Assembly (NCBI GenBank): GCA_021401465.1
Contig: JADDMT010000126.1
Location: 1 to 64,000 of the forward strand
Direction: 5' to 3'
Source of the DNA: Teratosphaeria epicoccoides
Taxonomy: Eukaryota > Ascomycota > Dothideomycetes > Mycosphaerellales > Teratosphaeriaceae
Length of the DNA: 64,000 nucleotides
Positions 1 through 10,189 of the stretch are shown here, one piece after another; positions within the stretch are counted from its first letter, which is position 1; every line of letters starts with the position of its first letter. The notes beneath the pieces are model-generated. The model made no database searches and was not told where the DNA came from. It saw nothing but the letters and a program-made list of their open reading frames with translations. The position numbers and the translations under genes are program-made.

Positions 1-410
1 TCCTCGAGAGCGCGACCATCTTCGACCTCCCGGTCGACTGCGTCTAACTGTTTTCGAAGACGCATCTCCTTCGCATGCGCCTCTAGCATCTTCTGCGAAG
101 CTTCGGCTAGGACTACCTTCGCACGATTAAGATCGGCAATTAGTCTTTTCCGCTAATCGCCTAACTTCTTCTATTCGACCTCTGTCACCTTCGCGTCGCA
201 ACTCCGACAGTTGCTAAAGTGACATTGCGAACATTTCCCCGAGGAAATGTGTACCTGACAGACAAGCTTTAGCTCTTAACACTGAGTATAGGACTTCATG
301 CTGTCCTGGCCCTGACGATGGATTCGATTCGCGCGGCGTTTGCGTTTCTGCGTTAAAGGGGCGTCAGTGTCTAGAATGACACAAGGCAGTAATGTAGAAA
401 GAGAAGACAT
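1..410 (-). pseudogene. Antisense accessory ORF of family A (partial)
   Basis: Minus-strand ORF starting at 410, running toward the window edge and truncated there. It matches the N-terminal two thirds of the complete antisense ORFs at 18743-19363 and 49021-49641. A basic stretch is followed by a cluster of Cys residues and a Lys/Glu-rich segment that looks like a coiled coil. In this copy the last Cys of the cluster is intact where the 18.7-kb copy has Tyr, as expected if TGC became TAC by RIP. Several in-frame TAG codons are present. Function is unknown; a DNA- or RNA-binding accessory protein is only a guess. Confidence 0.65.
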
Positions 411-476
411 CACAGTTTGAAAGAAGAAACCAGAGAAACCCCGCACTAATGAGGTAGCTTAGGGACGAGCTAGACT

Positions 477-489
477 AAGAGGGGGATAG
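477..489 (+). other. Polypurine tract of family A
   Basis: Purine-rich AAGAGGGGGATAG immediately precedes the 3' LTR. The same tract lies next to the 3' LTR at 49709-49720 and, reversed, after 18662. This is where plus-strand DNA synthesis is primed in LTR retrotransposons. Confidence 0.7.
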
Positions 490-614
490 TGTCATGAGTG
501 TCAGGAGTACTGTCCGGAGTACTGTAGGATACAGGATCATGTGGGTCCTAAGTGCTATGAGTCATAGTACCGTTATAGGAGTACTATGAGTCATAGGCAT
601 AGTCATAGAAGAAA

Positions 615-777
615 GGATCTGTCACGTGAGGACAGATCCCCGGATCTGTAGGGTTAGTCTACAGATCTATAGGCTTGCAAGGAAGAAGGGATCTGTCACG
701 TGATAACAGACCCTTGGATCTGTAGGGTTAGTCTACAGATCTACAGACACGGATCTGTCAGGTCTGTCGACAGATCT
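615..777 (+). repeat. Five-hairpin palindrome array in LTR
   Basis: Five short inverted repeats follow one another: 615-639 (GGATCTGTC/GACAGATCC), 642-668 (GATCTGTAG/CTACAGATC), 689-712, 716-742 and 751-777. Hairpins 1-2 and 3-4 form a tandem pair. The first hairpin of each pair encloses CACGTG, an E-box core that is itself palindromic; the second encloses the telomere-like GGGTTAG. The array recurs in every family A LTR here, with arms decayed by transitions. It lies upstream of the TATA box, so a U3 regulatory role is possible. Confidence 0.8.
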
Positions 778-803
778 AACAGAGCTGCTCTGTCGCTCTC
801 TAG

Positions 804-809
804 TATATA
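804..809 (+). promoter_or_regulatory. Probable TATA box of family A LTR
   Basis: TATATA lies within the conserved context CTCTAGTATATAGGG, just after the hairpin array. The context is kept in all family A LTRs, including the divergent one at the window end. It would set transcription start near the conserved AGGACAGGCAGTTAGGAGC segment, but no transcript data are available. Confidence 0.5.
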
Positions 810-979
810 GGGGTAGCTTTAGGACAGGCAGTTAGGAGCTTTGTGCTTAATCTCAATTTAATCCTCTCTTGCTTAGAGGAGAGTCAGTTACAAGGTTAAC
901 TGCCATTGTCGATATTCTTCATAGCTCCCGAGTCTAACACCTGGTTACCTTCCTGCTATCGGCACCTACCCTTATGACA

Positions 980-3900
980 AAGGTGTAGCGGCTTAAGGCG
1001 CGTATAACGTGCGCCTCTAACTCGCGGACTCCTTAGGAGAAGTGCGCGAGACTAACGAAGTCTTCTACGCTAAAGACGTTCCTAATAAGGAGCTCCTGCT
1101 CGGCCGCCCTTAGCGCCACAAGTAGGGAGTCGTTGTTAATAGAGCTACTAACAACTAGTTCTATGGCTCTATAGGCGAAGTTCCTATAGTACGGATACAT
1201 GACGCACGTAGCTTCTACAAGGACATAAAGAAGGTCTAATGCATATGTACGGTCTACATACAGAACGTTAAGGAAGATGTTACCCTTCTACCTAAGTTAG
1301 AGGAATACGCCGATATTTTCGACGTAGAGGCTACGGCCTATGCCCGGGCCCTAGACGCGGAACATGCGATTAACCTCAAGGAGGGTTATAATCCTCTACA
1401 TTGACCTCTATACCCTATGTTGGAATCGTAGCTCGAAACACTTCGAGACTATCTCTACAAGGCGCAAAGGAACGCGTGGATCCGACGAAGCGACAGCAAG
1501 GCTAGAGCGTTAGTTATGTTCGTCCTGAAGAAGGATAACACGCTCCGCCTATACGTTAACTATAGGGGCCTTAACGTAGTAACCTAAAAGAACTGCTACC
1601 CCCTACTACTTATTAGCGAGACGCTTGACTGCCTTAGTCGCGCCGCTATCTTCTTGTCTATTAACTTGAAGGACGCCTACTACTAGATACTAATCCGAAA
1701 GGGCGACAAGTAGAAGACTACATTCCGAATGTAGTATAGACACTTCGAGTATACAGTGATGCCATTTAGCTTGACTAATGTACTAGCAACGTTCTAAGCG
1801 TATATTAACTAGGCCCTCGCCGGCCTCGTTAACACCTACTACGTTGTATATTTAGACGATATACTAGTCTACTCTAACTCGAAGGAGGAGCATATTTGGC
1901 ACCTAAGGATAGTACTCGAACAGCTCCGCAAGTTTAATCTGTACGCGAACCTAAAGAAGTGCTTATTCCTAACAGATAGGATTAAGTTTCTTAGATACAT
2001 TGTCTCTACAGAAGGAGTCATCATAGATGACCGAAGGGTGTCTGTAATCGCAGAGTAGCTGCAGCTAACTACTCTCCGAGAAGTGCAGGTGTTCCTAGGG
2101 TTTACTAACTTCTACTGCAGATTTATACGGTCCTACTCGAAGATCGTGGCTCCCCTTACGGCCCTCGCAAAGGGCGCGATTCGAGGAAAAAAAGCTAGGG
2201 ATAGTACCTTAGGAGGAGGCTTAGAGCAAGGCTTTCTCTAAACTTAAAGCAGCTTTCTAAACTACACCTATACTTCGGCACTTTGACCTTGCTACGAAGA
2301 TCTGAATAGAGACTAATGCTTTAAAATTCGTAATAGCCGCAATTATATCGCAGCTCTAGTTACATGAAGGTAGTACGCGATAGTACCTAATTACCTTCTA
2401 GTCGCGGAAGATGCAGGGCGCTAAGCTTAACTATAAGACTTACAACTAAGAGCTTTTAGCTATTATTGACAGCTTTAAGGAGTACCGACACTACCTCAAA
2501 GGCGCAGCGCACCCTATTAAGGTGCTTACTAACTATAATAACCTTCGCGGCTTCATGGGAGTAAAGTAGCTAAGTAGTTAACAAGCAAGGTAGGCGACTT
2601 TCCTCGCTAGCTTTGACTTCATTATCTAGCATCGTTCTAGAAAGACAAATCCGGCTAATAGTCCTTCGCGACGACTAGACTACGACACTAGGGAACAGGG
2701 TAACTGACAGCTTCTCCCTACGCTACAAACGAAGCTTGTAGTTTAGGGCGGCGATCTGTCGTTAGCTCCTCTTATAGGTTAACTGCAGGTCTAATGGGGC
2801 CTTACAGCCTCCGCTAGCGACGAACCCTCCTATCTAGTAGTTATAGCGACCGCGTCTAGCTCGATCTGTGCGGTAGTTAACTAGCTTACATGTAGTAAGC
2901 ATGCGATGTCTCAAGAACCCTTTAAAGAAGTCTCGAGACTTATTTAGCAGTTGCAAGAGCAAGAACTAGAGTTAATTAATAAGGGTGTAGCCCTCTAGGA
3001 TACTGTAGGCAGTCTAAACTACTAGACCAAGTCAGGCGACTTGTAGTACTTTGACAATAGGCTCTATGTACCCGCTAACTACGCGCTCTGTTCGTAGCTC
3101 CTCTGTATTCATTATAACGATGAACTCGCGGGCCATTTTGGCGCAGAGAAGACGATCGCCCTTCTCGGACGCAAATACTAGTAGCTAACGCTAGAACAGG
3201 ATGTCTCTGACTATGTCAAATCCTGCTAGACATGCTAGATTAGCAAATGTTAGTACTATCGCCCCTACAGCGATACTTAGGCGCTCCTACTACTAGAGAG
3301 ACTATAGCAGGACTTGACTATAGATTTTATTACTAATTTGCTACTAGCAAAGTAGAGAGGCAATGTAGTTAATACTGTCCTTGTAGTAGTTAACTAATAC
3401 TCTAAGATGAATGTCTTCATCCTATGTACAAAAAGGTGCACAAGTAGCAAGCTTGCGCGACTACTTCGCGACGAAGTCATATAGCGCTTTAGTGTCCCCC
3501 GAAGTATCCTATTAGATCGAGGTTCTGTCTTTACTAGTAAATACTAGCAAGAATTTATGTTTGAGGCGCGTGTTAAGTACCGCCTAAGTATAGCATTCTA
3601 TCTATAGACTAATAGTCAGACTAAACGTATAAACTAGACTCTTAAGTAGTACCTTTAGTGCTACTACGCTAAGAACTAGGATGCCTACGCTAACGTAATT
3701 CCTATAGCGGAATTTGCAGTTAATAACAGCGTACATGCTACTATGCGCATGTCGCCATTTCAGATTCTTTATGGCTTTAATCTAGAAATACACCTAGAAC
3801 TGCCTTAGGACGAGTCTTCTAAGGAGAGGGTGCTAGCCGCCGCAGAATTAGCGCGGCGTATGCGCGAGGTATATTCGGTGCTAATAGAACACTAGAAAAA

Positions 3901-4390
3901 GGCCTCAGAATCCTAGATTAAACATAATAATGCCTGTGCTAAACCGATGTAGTATGTAGTTAGTACGAAGGTATTACTATCGACGAAGAATCTTAAGCTA
4001 AAACTTCTAAGCAAGAAGATGACGCCAAGGTTCGTCAGACCCTTCCGGATACGCGACGTAATAGGCTCGCAGGCGTACTAGCTATCGTTGCTATCGTCGT
4101 ATTATGTACATGACGTCTTCTACGTATCTCTACTCGAACTATGGGTATAGCGTAAGGGCGAAGAGCCTACGGACCCGATGCTAGTAGCAGAAGAGAACGA
4201 AGAGTAGGAAGTCAAGGGTATTAAGGACAGTATGTAGCGTAAAGGCGCAACATACTATCTAGTAAAGTAGAAAGGATACCTACCTAAGTACACATAATAG
4301 GTTCTAGCTAGAGACTACAAGAACGCTCCGGAAGCTATTCGCGAGTTCAAAGAGGGGAGGAGGCGTAAGCAGGGCTTAAGAAGGTTAATT
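980..4390 (+). pseudogene. pol: Family B gypsy pol (RT-RNase H-integrase-chromodomain), RIP-degraded
   Basis: Eroded pol polyprotein of a chromovirus-type gypsy element. In order: reverse transcriptase, with the YLDD catalytic motif at 1849-1860 in a VVYLDDILVYS context; RNase H at roughly 2290-2700; integrase zinc region (H..N......GHFG then C-rich) at about 3110-3260; integrase core at about 3310-3800; and a C-terminal chromodomain-like segment (YLVK.KGY.PKYT) at about 4230-4340. The frame carries many TAG/TAA codons where the family has Gln or Trp, plus apparent frameshifts near 2180-2200 and in the first 250 bp. The N-terminal part of pol is weak and gag is absent. It is distinct from family A pol, with different RT and integrase sequence, so this is not another copy of A. 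Confidence 0.85.
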
Positions 4391-4473
4391 TGTAGGAAGA
4401 CAAGGGTTTCGGAGCAGAATTCTTAACACGTGTATGTAGCGCATAACGCGCGAAGTGACAATGAGAAGCAAAC
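4391..4473 (+). other. Family B region between pol and insertion point
   Basis: Short non-coding stretch after the chromodomain, ending with CAAAC (4469-4473), the left copy of the target duplication made by the family A insertion. It continues at 24748. Confidence 0.6.
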
Positions 4474-4480
4474 TGTCATA

Positions 4481-4720
4481 CGTCTCGAAAACTAAGGCCC
4501 TGAGTAGACCGAGTAACTTGTGTTACTTAGCTTACTTACCTACTTGTCTAACTTAGCCTGCTCGTATGTACCCCTAAGAAACTCGGCCTCTCCTAAGCTA
4601 CTCGTGTCGTAGACGCGAGTAGCTTATAGTGCAAGAGTGCTACTAGTAAGTAACTTACTGCTAGCAGTATACTAGTAGCAAGTAGCTTAGGCATATAAGC
4701 CGAGCTACTCGAATCAAAAC
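4481..4720 (+). repeat. Left inverted end and subterminal CGAGTAG repeats
   Basis: The terminal CGTCTCGAAAAC is followed by repeated CGAGTA/CTACTCG-type motifs in both orientations (GAGTAGACCGAGTAAC, CTACTCGTGTCG, GCGAGTAGCTT, GAGCTACTCGAATC). Clustered subterminal motifs of this kind are usual transposase-binding sites in large cut-and-paste elements. The same end occurs at copy 2 (31931-32170) with RIP changes. Confidence 0.7.
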
Positions 4721-5429
4721 AATTTGCATGTAATAGATGTTAAAGTCATGATTTTAGTTAATACTATATATCTCGTTGTTGTCATACTATGCTCTTTTAC
4801 TATTTACACTAGACCTAACATATAACGCGAATTAAGCAGATTTCCTAACACTAAACATATATACAGCTTAAACGCAGCTCTTACGACACCTCTTGAATTC
4901 AAGCAAGCTGCTATATCTGACTTGCGCCTTACGCCCGAAGACCTTAATCGGTATAGCTAGTAACAAATGCATAGCTACTACACACTATCTACACATCCTG
5001 TATTAGCCCTTACACATGAATCTTCTACTCGCCTTATCCTCTATTCTGTTCTACTAGCTTACCTTCACTACTACCGACTTTCCTAAAGCGCTACTATTTC
5101 GCCCCTCCTGTAGCTTCTTAAAGGTCGCATCATTAAAGACCTTGTCGCTATAGCCCTTAATCTGCTCTAACAAGGTCGAGTCTGTAAATGTAGTGTGCTA
5201 CTATAACTAACTATCCCTTAACTCAGAGTTGTCGAGCGCATCCTCTACCTTCTCTACAACGTTTAACTAGTTGCTTATAAGATCACACTAATCGAGCAGA
5301 GTACATGCTATGCTACATCATAATCGTTAGCTCATATATACTACATAGCTACTAAACTACCGCTAGTACCTCCTATTAATATCGAAGTGCTAGTAGTATG
5401 TTAGTAGCATAACGCTAGTATACTACTAG
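4721..5429. other. Left non-coding part of DNA transposon
   Basis: About 700 bp between the subterminal repeats and the first ORF, conserved in copy 2 (32165-32890) with transition differences. I see no coherent reading frame. It contains several CTAGTAGTATACTAG-type palindromes also seen elsewhere in the element. Confidence 0.5.
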
Positions 5430-7769
5430 CATACTTACCTAGCATTTTTTGCCTCTGCCTCTAGCAAAGCTTAGCTCCTACTCTTGCCTTAGTCTTTGTC
5501 CTTCGCGGTCGAGCTTCGTGTCCTATAGCTATTGTCAATTACTGCGCTAATGCGTAGAGTTAATAATCGCACTTGCTATGTGTTAGTAAGTCTTTGCGTT
5601 TCGCTTCTCGCTAGAGCCGCGCTAGCGTTTATCCGTTATTAGCACGGTTTAGTCGATACATGAGACCTCTCGCCTATACTACTTGTCTACACTAGTCACG
5701 ATTAACCGCCTACTCCGTAGCTTAGGCCTCTCGCTACTTCTGCCTTGTTAGTAATAGCTAGCCCTCACGATGCGCCAAGGCTACTAACCTTTCATCTTGC
5801 GTGTGTCTAGGTCGGGGCTTATTAACTATAGTGGCTTTTACACTAGACAAGTACATGTTAGCAATCATGGCTGTAATGTTAGACAACAAACTAACCTTAT
5901 TGTCATGACACTATTATGCAGGGTGTCCCGCGACAATGGCTCCTCTAGTCCCTGCATCGGCTAGTCGTCACTGTCATAATCGCTTGCCTTACTACTATAG
6001 TTACTAACATTTGCCCTTCTGCTATTATGGCCCTCGCTCCCTCTGTTAGTGTCTGCTTAAACATCCGCTACATGCTTGCAAACGCCTACTATTAATGACA
6101 TTAAGGCCTAGCTTGATTGTCGTGTCAGGCTAACACTACGCTAACCTAACAATTACGTACGACCTAGTAGAAGTTAGCATAGGCCCTCTCGACAATGTCT
6201 CCCCTATACTATTCTCGCGTAGCGCCTTTCACCTCCGCAAGTCCTTGTATTCCCTCTCTAAGCCTGTCATGCCGCGATCCTTCTTAATAGCTAGCGCCGC
6301 CTACACTAGTAGTACTATCTTGTCTTTGTCCTCCCCCCCTAATATACGTGCTATGATAGTCGCTATGATGACCTCCTGTCTGTTAGTATCAAGCTCTTCC
6401 TAATACTTCTTCTTCCCCTCGAAGATATCATCGATATTAACACCGCTAAGTAGAACCTATCTCGTCTTGCTAGCCTTTGTCTTGAACTCCGAAGGGCCAT
6501 TTCTGATCTAGGCTAGTAGGTATGTAATAGTAGCATACATGCTGTTTAACATAAAAGCGTTTACCTCGCGTAACTCTGAAGGATTCTATGCTAGTTTCTA
6601 ATTAAACTAGAAGAACGCCTTCTTCATACAAAAGATCACGAGCGGGCTTAGAAACCTCTAGTCCTGTAACATGTTAGCGCTTTCGACGATATCTAAGCCT
6701 TCTCTCCTTACCTCTTCTTTGTTCTCGCATTCGAATCTGCTTTCTATTAACATGTCCGCAGCCTAGTCCTTTAAACCCTGCTTATTGTCTACCTTGCTAG
6801 ACTATGCGAGTATAGCTTCTCTGACCCTATTCGTGTAGTTGTTACGACACTAACGTAACCTCTGCCTTATCTACGCCCCTAACATTAGTACCTCCTCATA
6901 GGACCTACGTAGGTACTTATATTATCTAAATCTACGTCGTCTAGCCTCGAGCTAACTCGACCTTTCATCCCTAGCATATCACGCGCTATAAGCTACTAGT
7001 TAATTGCAATATGCTTATAACTCGGCTAGTAAGTAGGAGCTATAGGGTATAGCACAGAAATGCCCTTCTGCCCTTGTAAAGCGTCTATCTACGAGAGTTC
7101 TCGGACTTTAACAAGCAAAGGCTCGGTTAACTTGTCTTTATACATAGGAGGGCTACTACGTATATCTTCGCTACTAGAGTAGTCGTATCCTTAGTTAGAG
7201 TTTGTAGTCTAGCTGCTATTATAGCCTCAATGGCTACTCGACTAGCTCCTAGACTAACTTTGACTACTACTATCGCCCTAGCGGCTACGAGACTCGCTAC
7301 TACAGTAGTTTTAACTGTTGCTATTACACCCGTGATTAGTAGGTTAGCTATTGTAATAGCCTCGACAGATGCTTAGCTGCTATGTCTTTACCCTGTTATT
7401 CTTAGGTTTGCTACTATCTCGTCGCGTGTCGCGAGACAATGACTAAAGCCTCTTGTATAGCTAATTCCGCCTTAGCAGTAAGGATGACCGCTTATGTATC
7501 TAGTCTTTTCGTGACTAGTACGTCGTCGTCTGTATGCATGTTAGCATAGCTACTATATGCAGGTAGCTTCTTACATTAGTCGCCTTTGTATAGGCTTTAG
7601 GCACTATAAAATCCTTATGCTCCTAGTTAGCTATCTCCTCGTTACTGTCGTCTACACTATCGCCATTGTTGCTTAGCAGGTCTTCTAAATCATTCGCTAG
7701 ATCGTAATTTAAACTACTGCTAGATGACATAGAACGTGACCTCTGTTGTCTGTCTTTCTTCGAAGGCAT
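5430..7769 (-). pseudogene. Unrecognised ORF 1 of the DNA transposon
   Basis: Minus-strand ORF with its start at 7769 and end near 5430 (approximate). The N-terminus begins MPSKKDRQQRS and is followed by a Ser- and Asp-rich acidic stretch. The centre is a Lys/Arg/Glu-rich, probably helical segment with a run of basic residues, and the C-terminus is strongly basic (GHEARPRRTKTKA context). Stops are almost all TAG/TAA at expected Gln/Trp codons, and copy 2 (32890-35224) has the same ORF with a different set of stops, which supports real coding origin. I do not recognise a domain. Its charge pattern would suit a nuclear DNA-binding partner of the transposase, which is inference. Confidence 0.6.
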
Positions 7770-8164
7770 GATTAAAGAAGGACGCGACTTCAAGGATTAG
7801 TAGAGAACAGAGCATAGTATATCCTTCTTGGTCGTGTAGGTCTAGTAGCAGGTTAGTAAAGGATAATATCTATAGCATGTAAATATGCACATACTACAAG
7901 TTACTGTCTAATGTAGCTACGTAGCGTCTGTTAATATAGAAGAAGGAGGGGACGCGATGTTTATAGTATCTTGCGACGCGCAAGCGTCATCTAAATTCGG
8001 CTACCCCTGAAATTACGCTTCCCTATTAGCTAGCGGTACTTTTAGCTTGCTAGTAGTATGCTATTAAAATACCGCTAGTAGAACTAGCCTTAGTTAGCAT
8101 TGATTCTTCAATGATAGCTAGTATAGGTACTACGAAACATCCGCGCTATATAGCACGTCCGCCT

Positions 8165-8891
8165 GTATAATACAGCCTAACGGATGTAGTTGCTCTGCGG
8201 TAGATCCTGCGTATACAGTAGTGAGATTCGTTCTACATGCGAGAGAATATCCTGTACGTATTATTCTAAAGGCCTTTAAGCTACGTTTAAACTATAACAG
8301 CCATACTACCTTCGTGTTAACCCTAGGTAATTGTCGACTTCTAGACTGTCTGCCGCCGATAGTTTGACGATATCTTGTATAGTAGATGCTAAAAACTAAC
8401 CTCCCCTACTCGTGTCTGTAACGCCTCTACTGTCGCTAGGAATTTAAGTTACAATTCCCTGCTACTACTAAAGAAGGCACTTGTTTCCTAGAACATGCGC
8501 TCCTTCGCTGCTATTAACTACGCAATTCAGCCAAGTAGGCTAAGCTACTCTATCTATTCTTCTAACGTAGCGTACAGGCGTAGGTAATCGTCATGTTAAA
8601 GTGTAAGGCCTGCTTCAATTATGCCTATGCTCTACTATTATAGCGCCTTAGGTTTGTGAATTATGCTACGCTAGGTCTTAGAGGTTCTTGTCGAGGAAAC
8701 ACGCACACTCATCGTTTAGGCTGTACCTATATCGTGTCTGTTTAAATTACAGATGTCAGGATTACTCGAAACACGCGTTGTTTATACTTGTTAGTCTCTT
8801 AGCTAACTTCAGATAAAAGATGCGGCAGACCCTTCCGCGCTTTTCGTACCTTATCGCTATAGCCGTAGCCGTCGTATATGCGACGCCGCAT
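8165..8891 (-). pseudogene. Unrecognised basic ORF 2 of the DNA transposon
   Basis: Minus-strand frame starting at ATG 8891 (MRRRIYDGYGYSDKVRK...) and running to about 8165. It is strongly basic and Gln/Arg-rich once RIP-type stops are allowed for. In copy 2 the start codon has become ATA (37009-37007) and the rest aligns to about 36300. Family not recognised. The opposite strand is also fairly open, so the coding strand is judged from the pattern of TAG/TAA in place of CAG/CAA and is not certain. Confidence 0.4.
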
Positions 8892-9059
8892 TGTCTATCT
8901 TCTAGTCTGCTACGACACTATCTGTAGCAGGCATGATCTAGACGCTAGGGTCCTAATAATTATGGCACTTAAGACATGCATATAGGAACAGGATACTCGA
9001 GCCTATGCGCGCAAGGTAACCGTTTCCTTGCCTAACACATACTGACTTTAACTAGTATC

Positions 9060-9640
9060 TCTAGTAGGTAGTAGAGAATAGTTACATCCTAGACAGATTT
9101 AACAAGATAGCTAGGTTCATTAGGCTAGATTACAGGTCGAAAGATAAGGCCATGATTGTAGGGGACTTCGTGACTACTAATCCTATTATTAAAGGCTACT
9201 AAGACGACCCTTAGTTGCTTATATCGACTATGAACAAAATTAAGAGTAGCGTAACTCTTGTACCTGCTAACGCTATCACGATACTAGATGACAACTTAAA
9301 ACAGCAGTCGACTAGGCAAGCCTGTAGCAGGGTTAGTCGCACTAGATTAGTGTAGTTAGCGCGATTAACAGAGGCAATGAGATTTTACTAGGTTGCGCTA
9401 TAGAGCTAATTCAGAGAGTAGACTATAAACTGTTAGCAGACTAGTAATGACTTCATTAATACCATGCGCGATGATTAGGGCGAGTAGAGAGGCATAGGAT
9501 CGTACGGGCTACGTAGGCTAGCGTAAGATGACAGATTAACTAGGGTTTGACTGCAATCTTGTAATAGAGTAATGCTAGTAGTCATGCGCGAGTAGTATCG
9601 TTTTAGATAGCGACTACACAAGCACCTTATCTAATAGAGT
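9060..9640 (+). pseudogene. Unrecognised small ORF 3 upstream of transposase
   Basis: Plus-strand frame with many Trp/Gln-type stops, containing DRFNKIARFIRLDYRSKDKA and a downstream basic region. It is conserved at about 37190-37790 in copy 2. No start can be assigned with confidence and I do not recognise the family. It may be an upstream exon of the transposase gene or a separate gene. Confidence 0.4.
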
Positions 9641-10189
9641 ATATGCATAACACTAATCATCTCGTCCGTTCGAATGTACTTAACGACTACTAAATACTAG
9701 TAGTATACTAGCGGTACGTCTACTACTACTACGTCAAGGTCCGACCTATAGATCGCTACTACATGTTTTAAACCCTTATAATCGACAGACAACAACTGCT
9801 AGTAGTATACTAGCGGTACTCCTACTACGTCTACGCTACACATCTAAGCTACTAGTAATAGAGTATATGACTCTATGCATATAAATACTATTTACTTTAG
9901 ATTTATATATGAAACTACTCAAAATTCGGGATTCCTAGCTAAAATAGCGCTCGTACTGCCTACGATCGACAGAATGAGTTAGCTAATATAACTGCCGCTA
10001 GTATACTCCTAGCACATCCATTTTCGTCTACTCTAGGCCCTCCTTTACTACTACACTCTAATAACACTCGATTCTTCTATTAACCTAAACACTAACCCTA
10101 ACCACGTATAGCTAGCTAACAGGATGAACCGTCCGAGTAGTAATTAGCTACCTGCGCGGCACGCGTACCTTTCTAGAGGTCAGGTGTTT
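9641..10189. other. Non-coding spacer upstream of transposase
   Basis: AT-rich interval with repeated CTAGTAGTATACTAG(C/T)GG palindromes (near 9690, 9800 and 9990). It is conserved in copy 2 at about 37790-38330. No gene seen; it may contain the transposase promoter. Confidence 0.4.

Larger units (their letters stand above)
1..979 (+). mobile_element. Family A Ty3/gypsy retrotransposon, 3' end only
   Basis: This is the 3' part of a family A chromodomain-type gypsy element. It holds the region downstream of pol, a purine tract and the 3' LTR, and is cut by the left window edge. It aligns with 49230-50166 in the same orientation and with 19160-18198 in reverse. Family B sequence follows the LTR at once, so this copy probably inserted into family B. 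The 5-bp target duplication cannot be tested because the 5' end lies outside the window. The sequence shows RIP-type TA enrichment but less than the other copies: its antisense ORF keeps some Cys codons lost elsewhere. Confidence 0.85.
490..979 (+). repeat. Family A LTR (3' LTR)
   Basis: 490-bp LTR with TGTCAT...ATGACA inverted termini. It matches LTRs at 18198-18662, 24273-24742, 27659-28148, 30531-30975, 43230-43676 and 49721-50166. It is 20-45 bp longer than most of these and almost equal to the solo LTR at 27659-28148. The middle holds a series of palindromes, followed by a TATATA box. Confidence 0.9.

Noticed and set aside
620..760. Telomeric or subtelomeric repeat because of GGGTTAG motifs
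   Set aside because: The motifs occur only inside LTR hairpins, never as tandem arrays.
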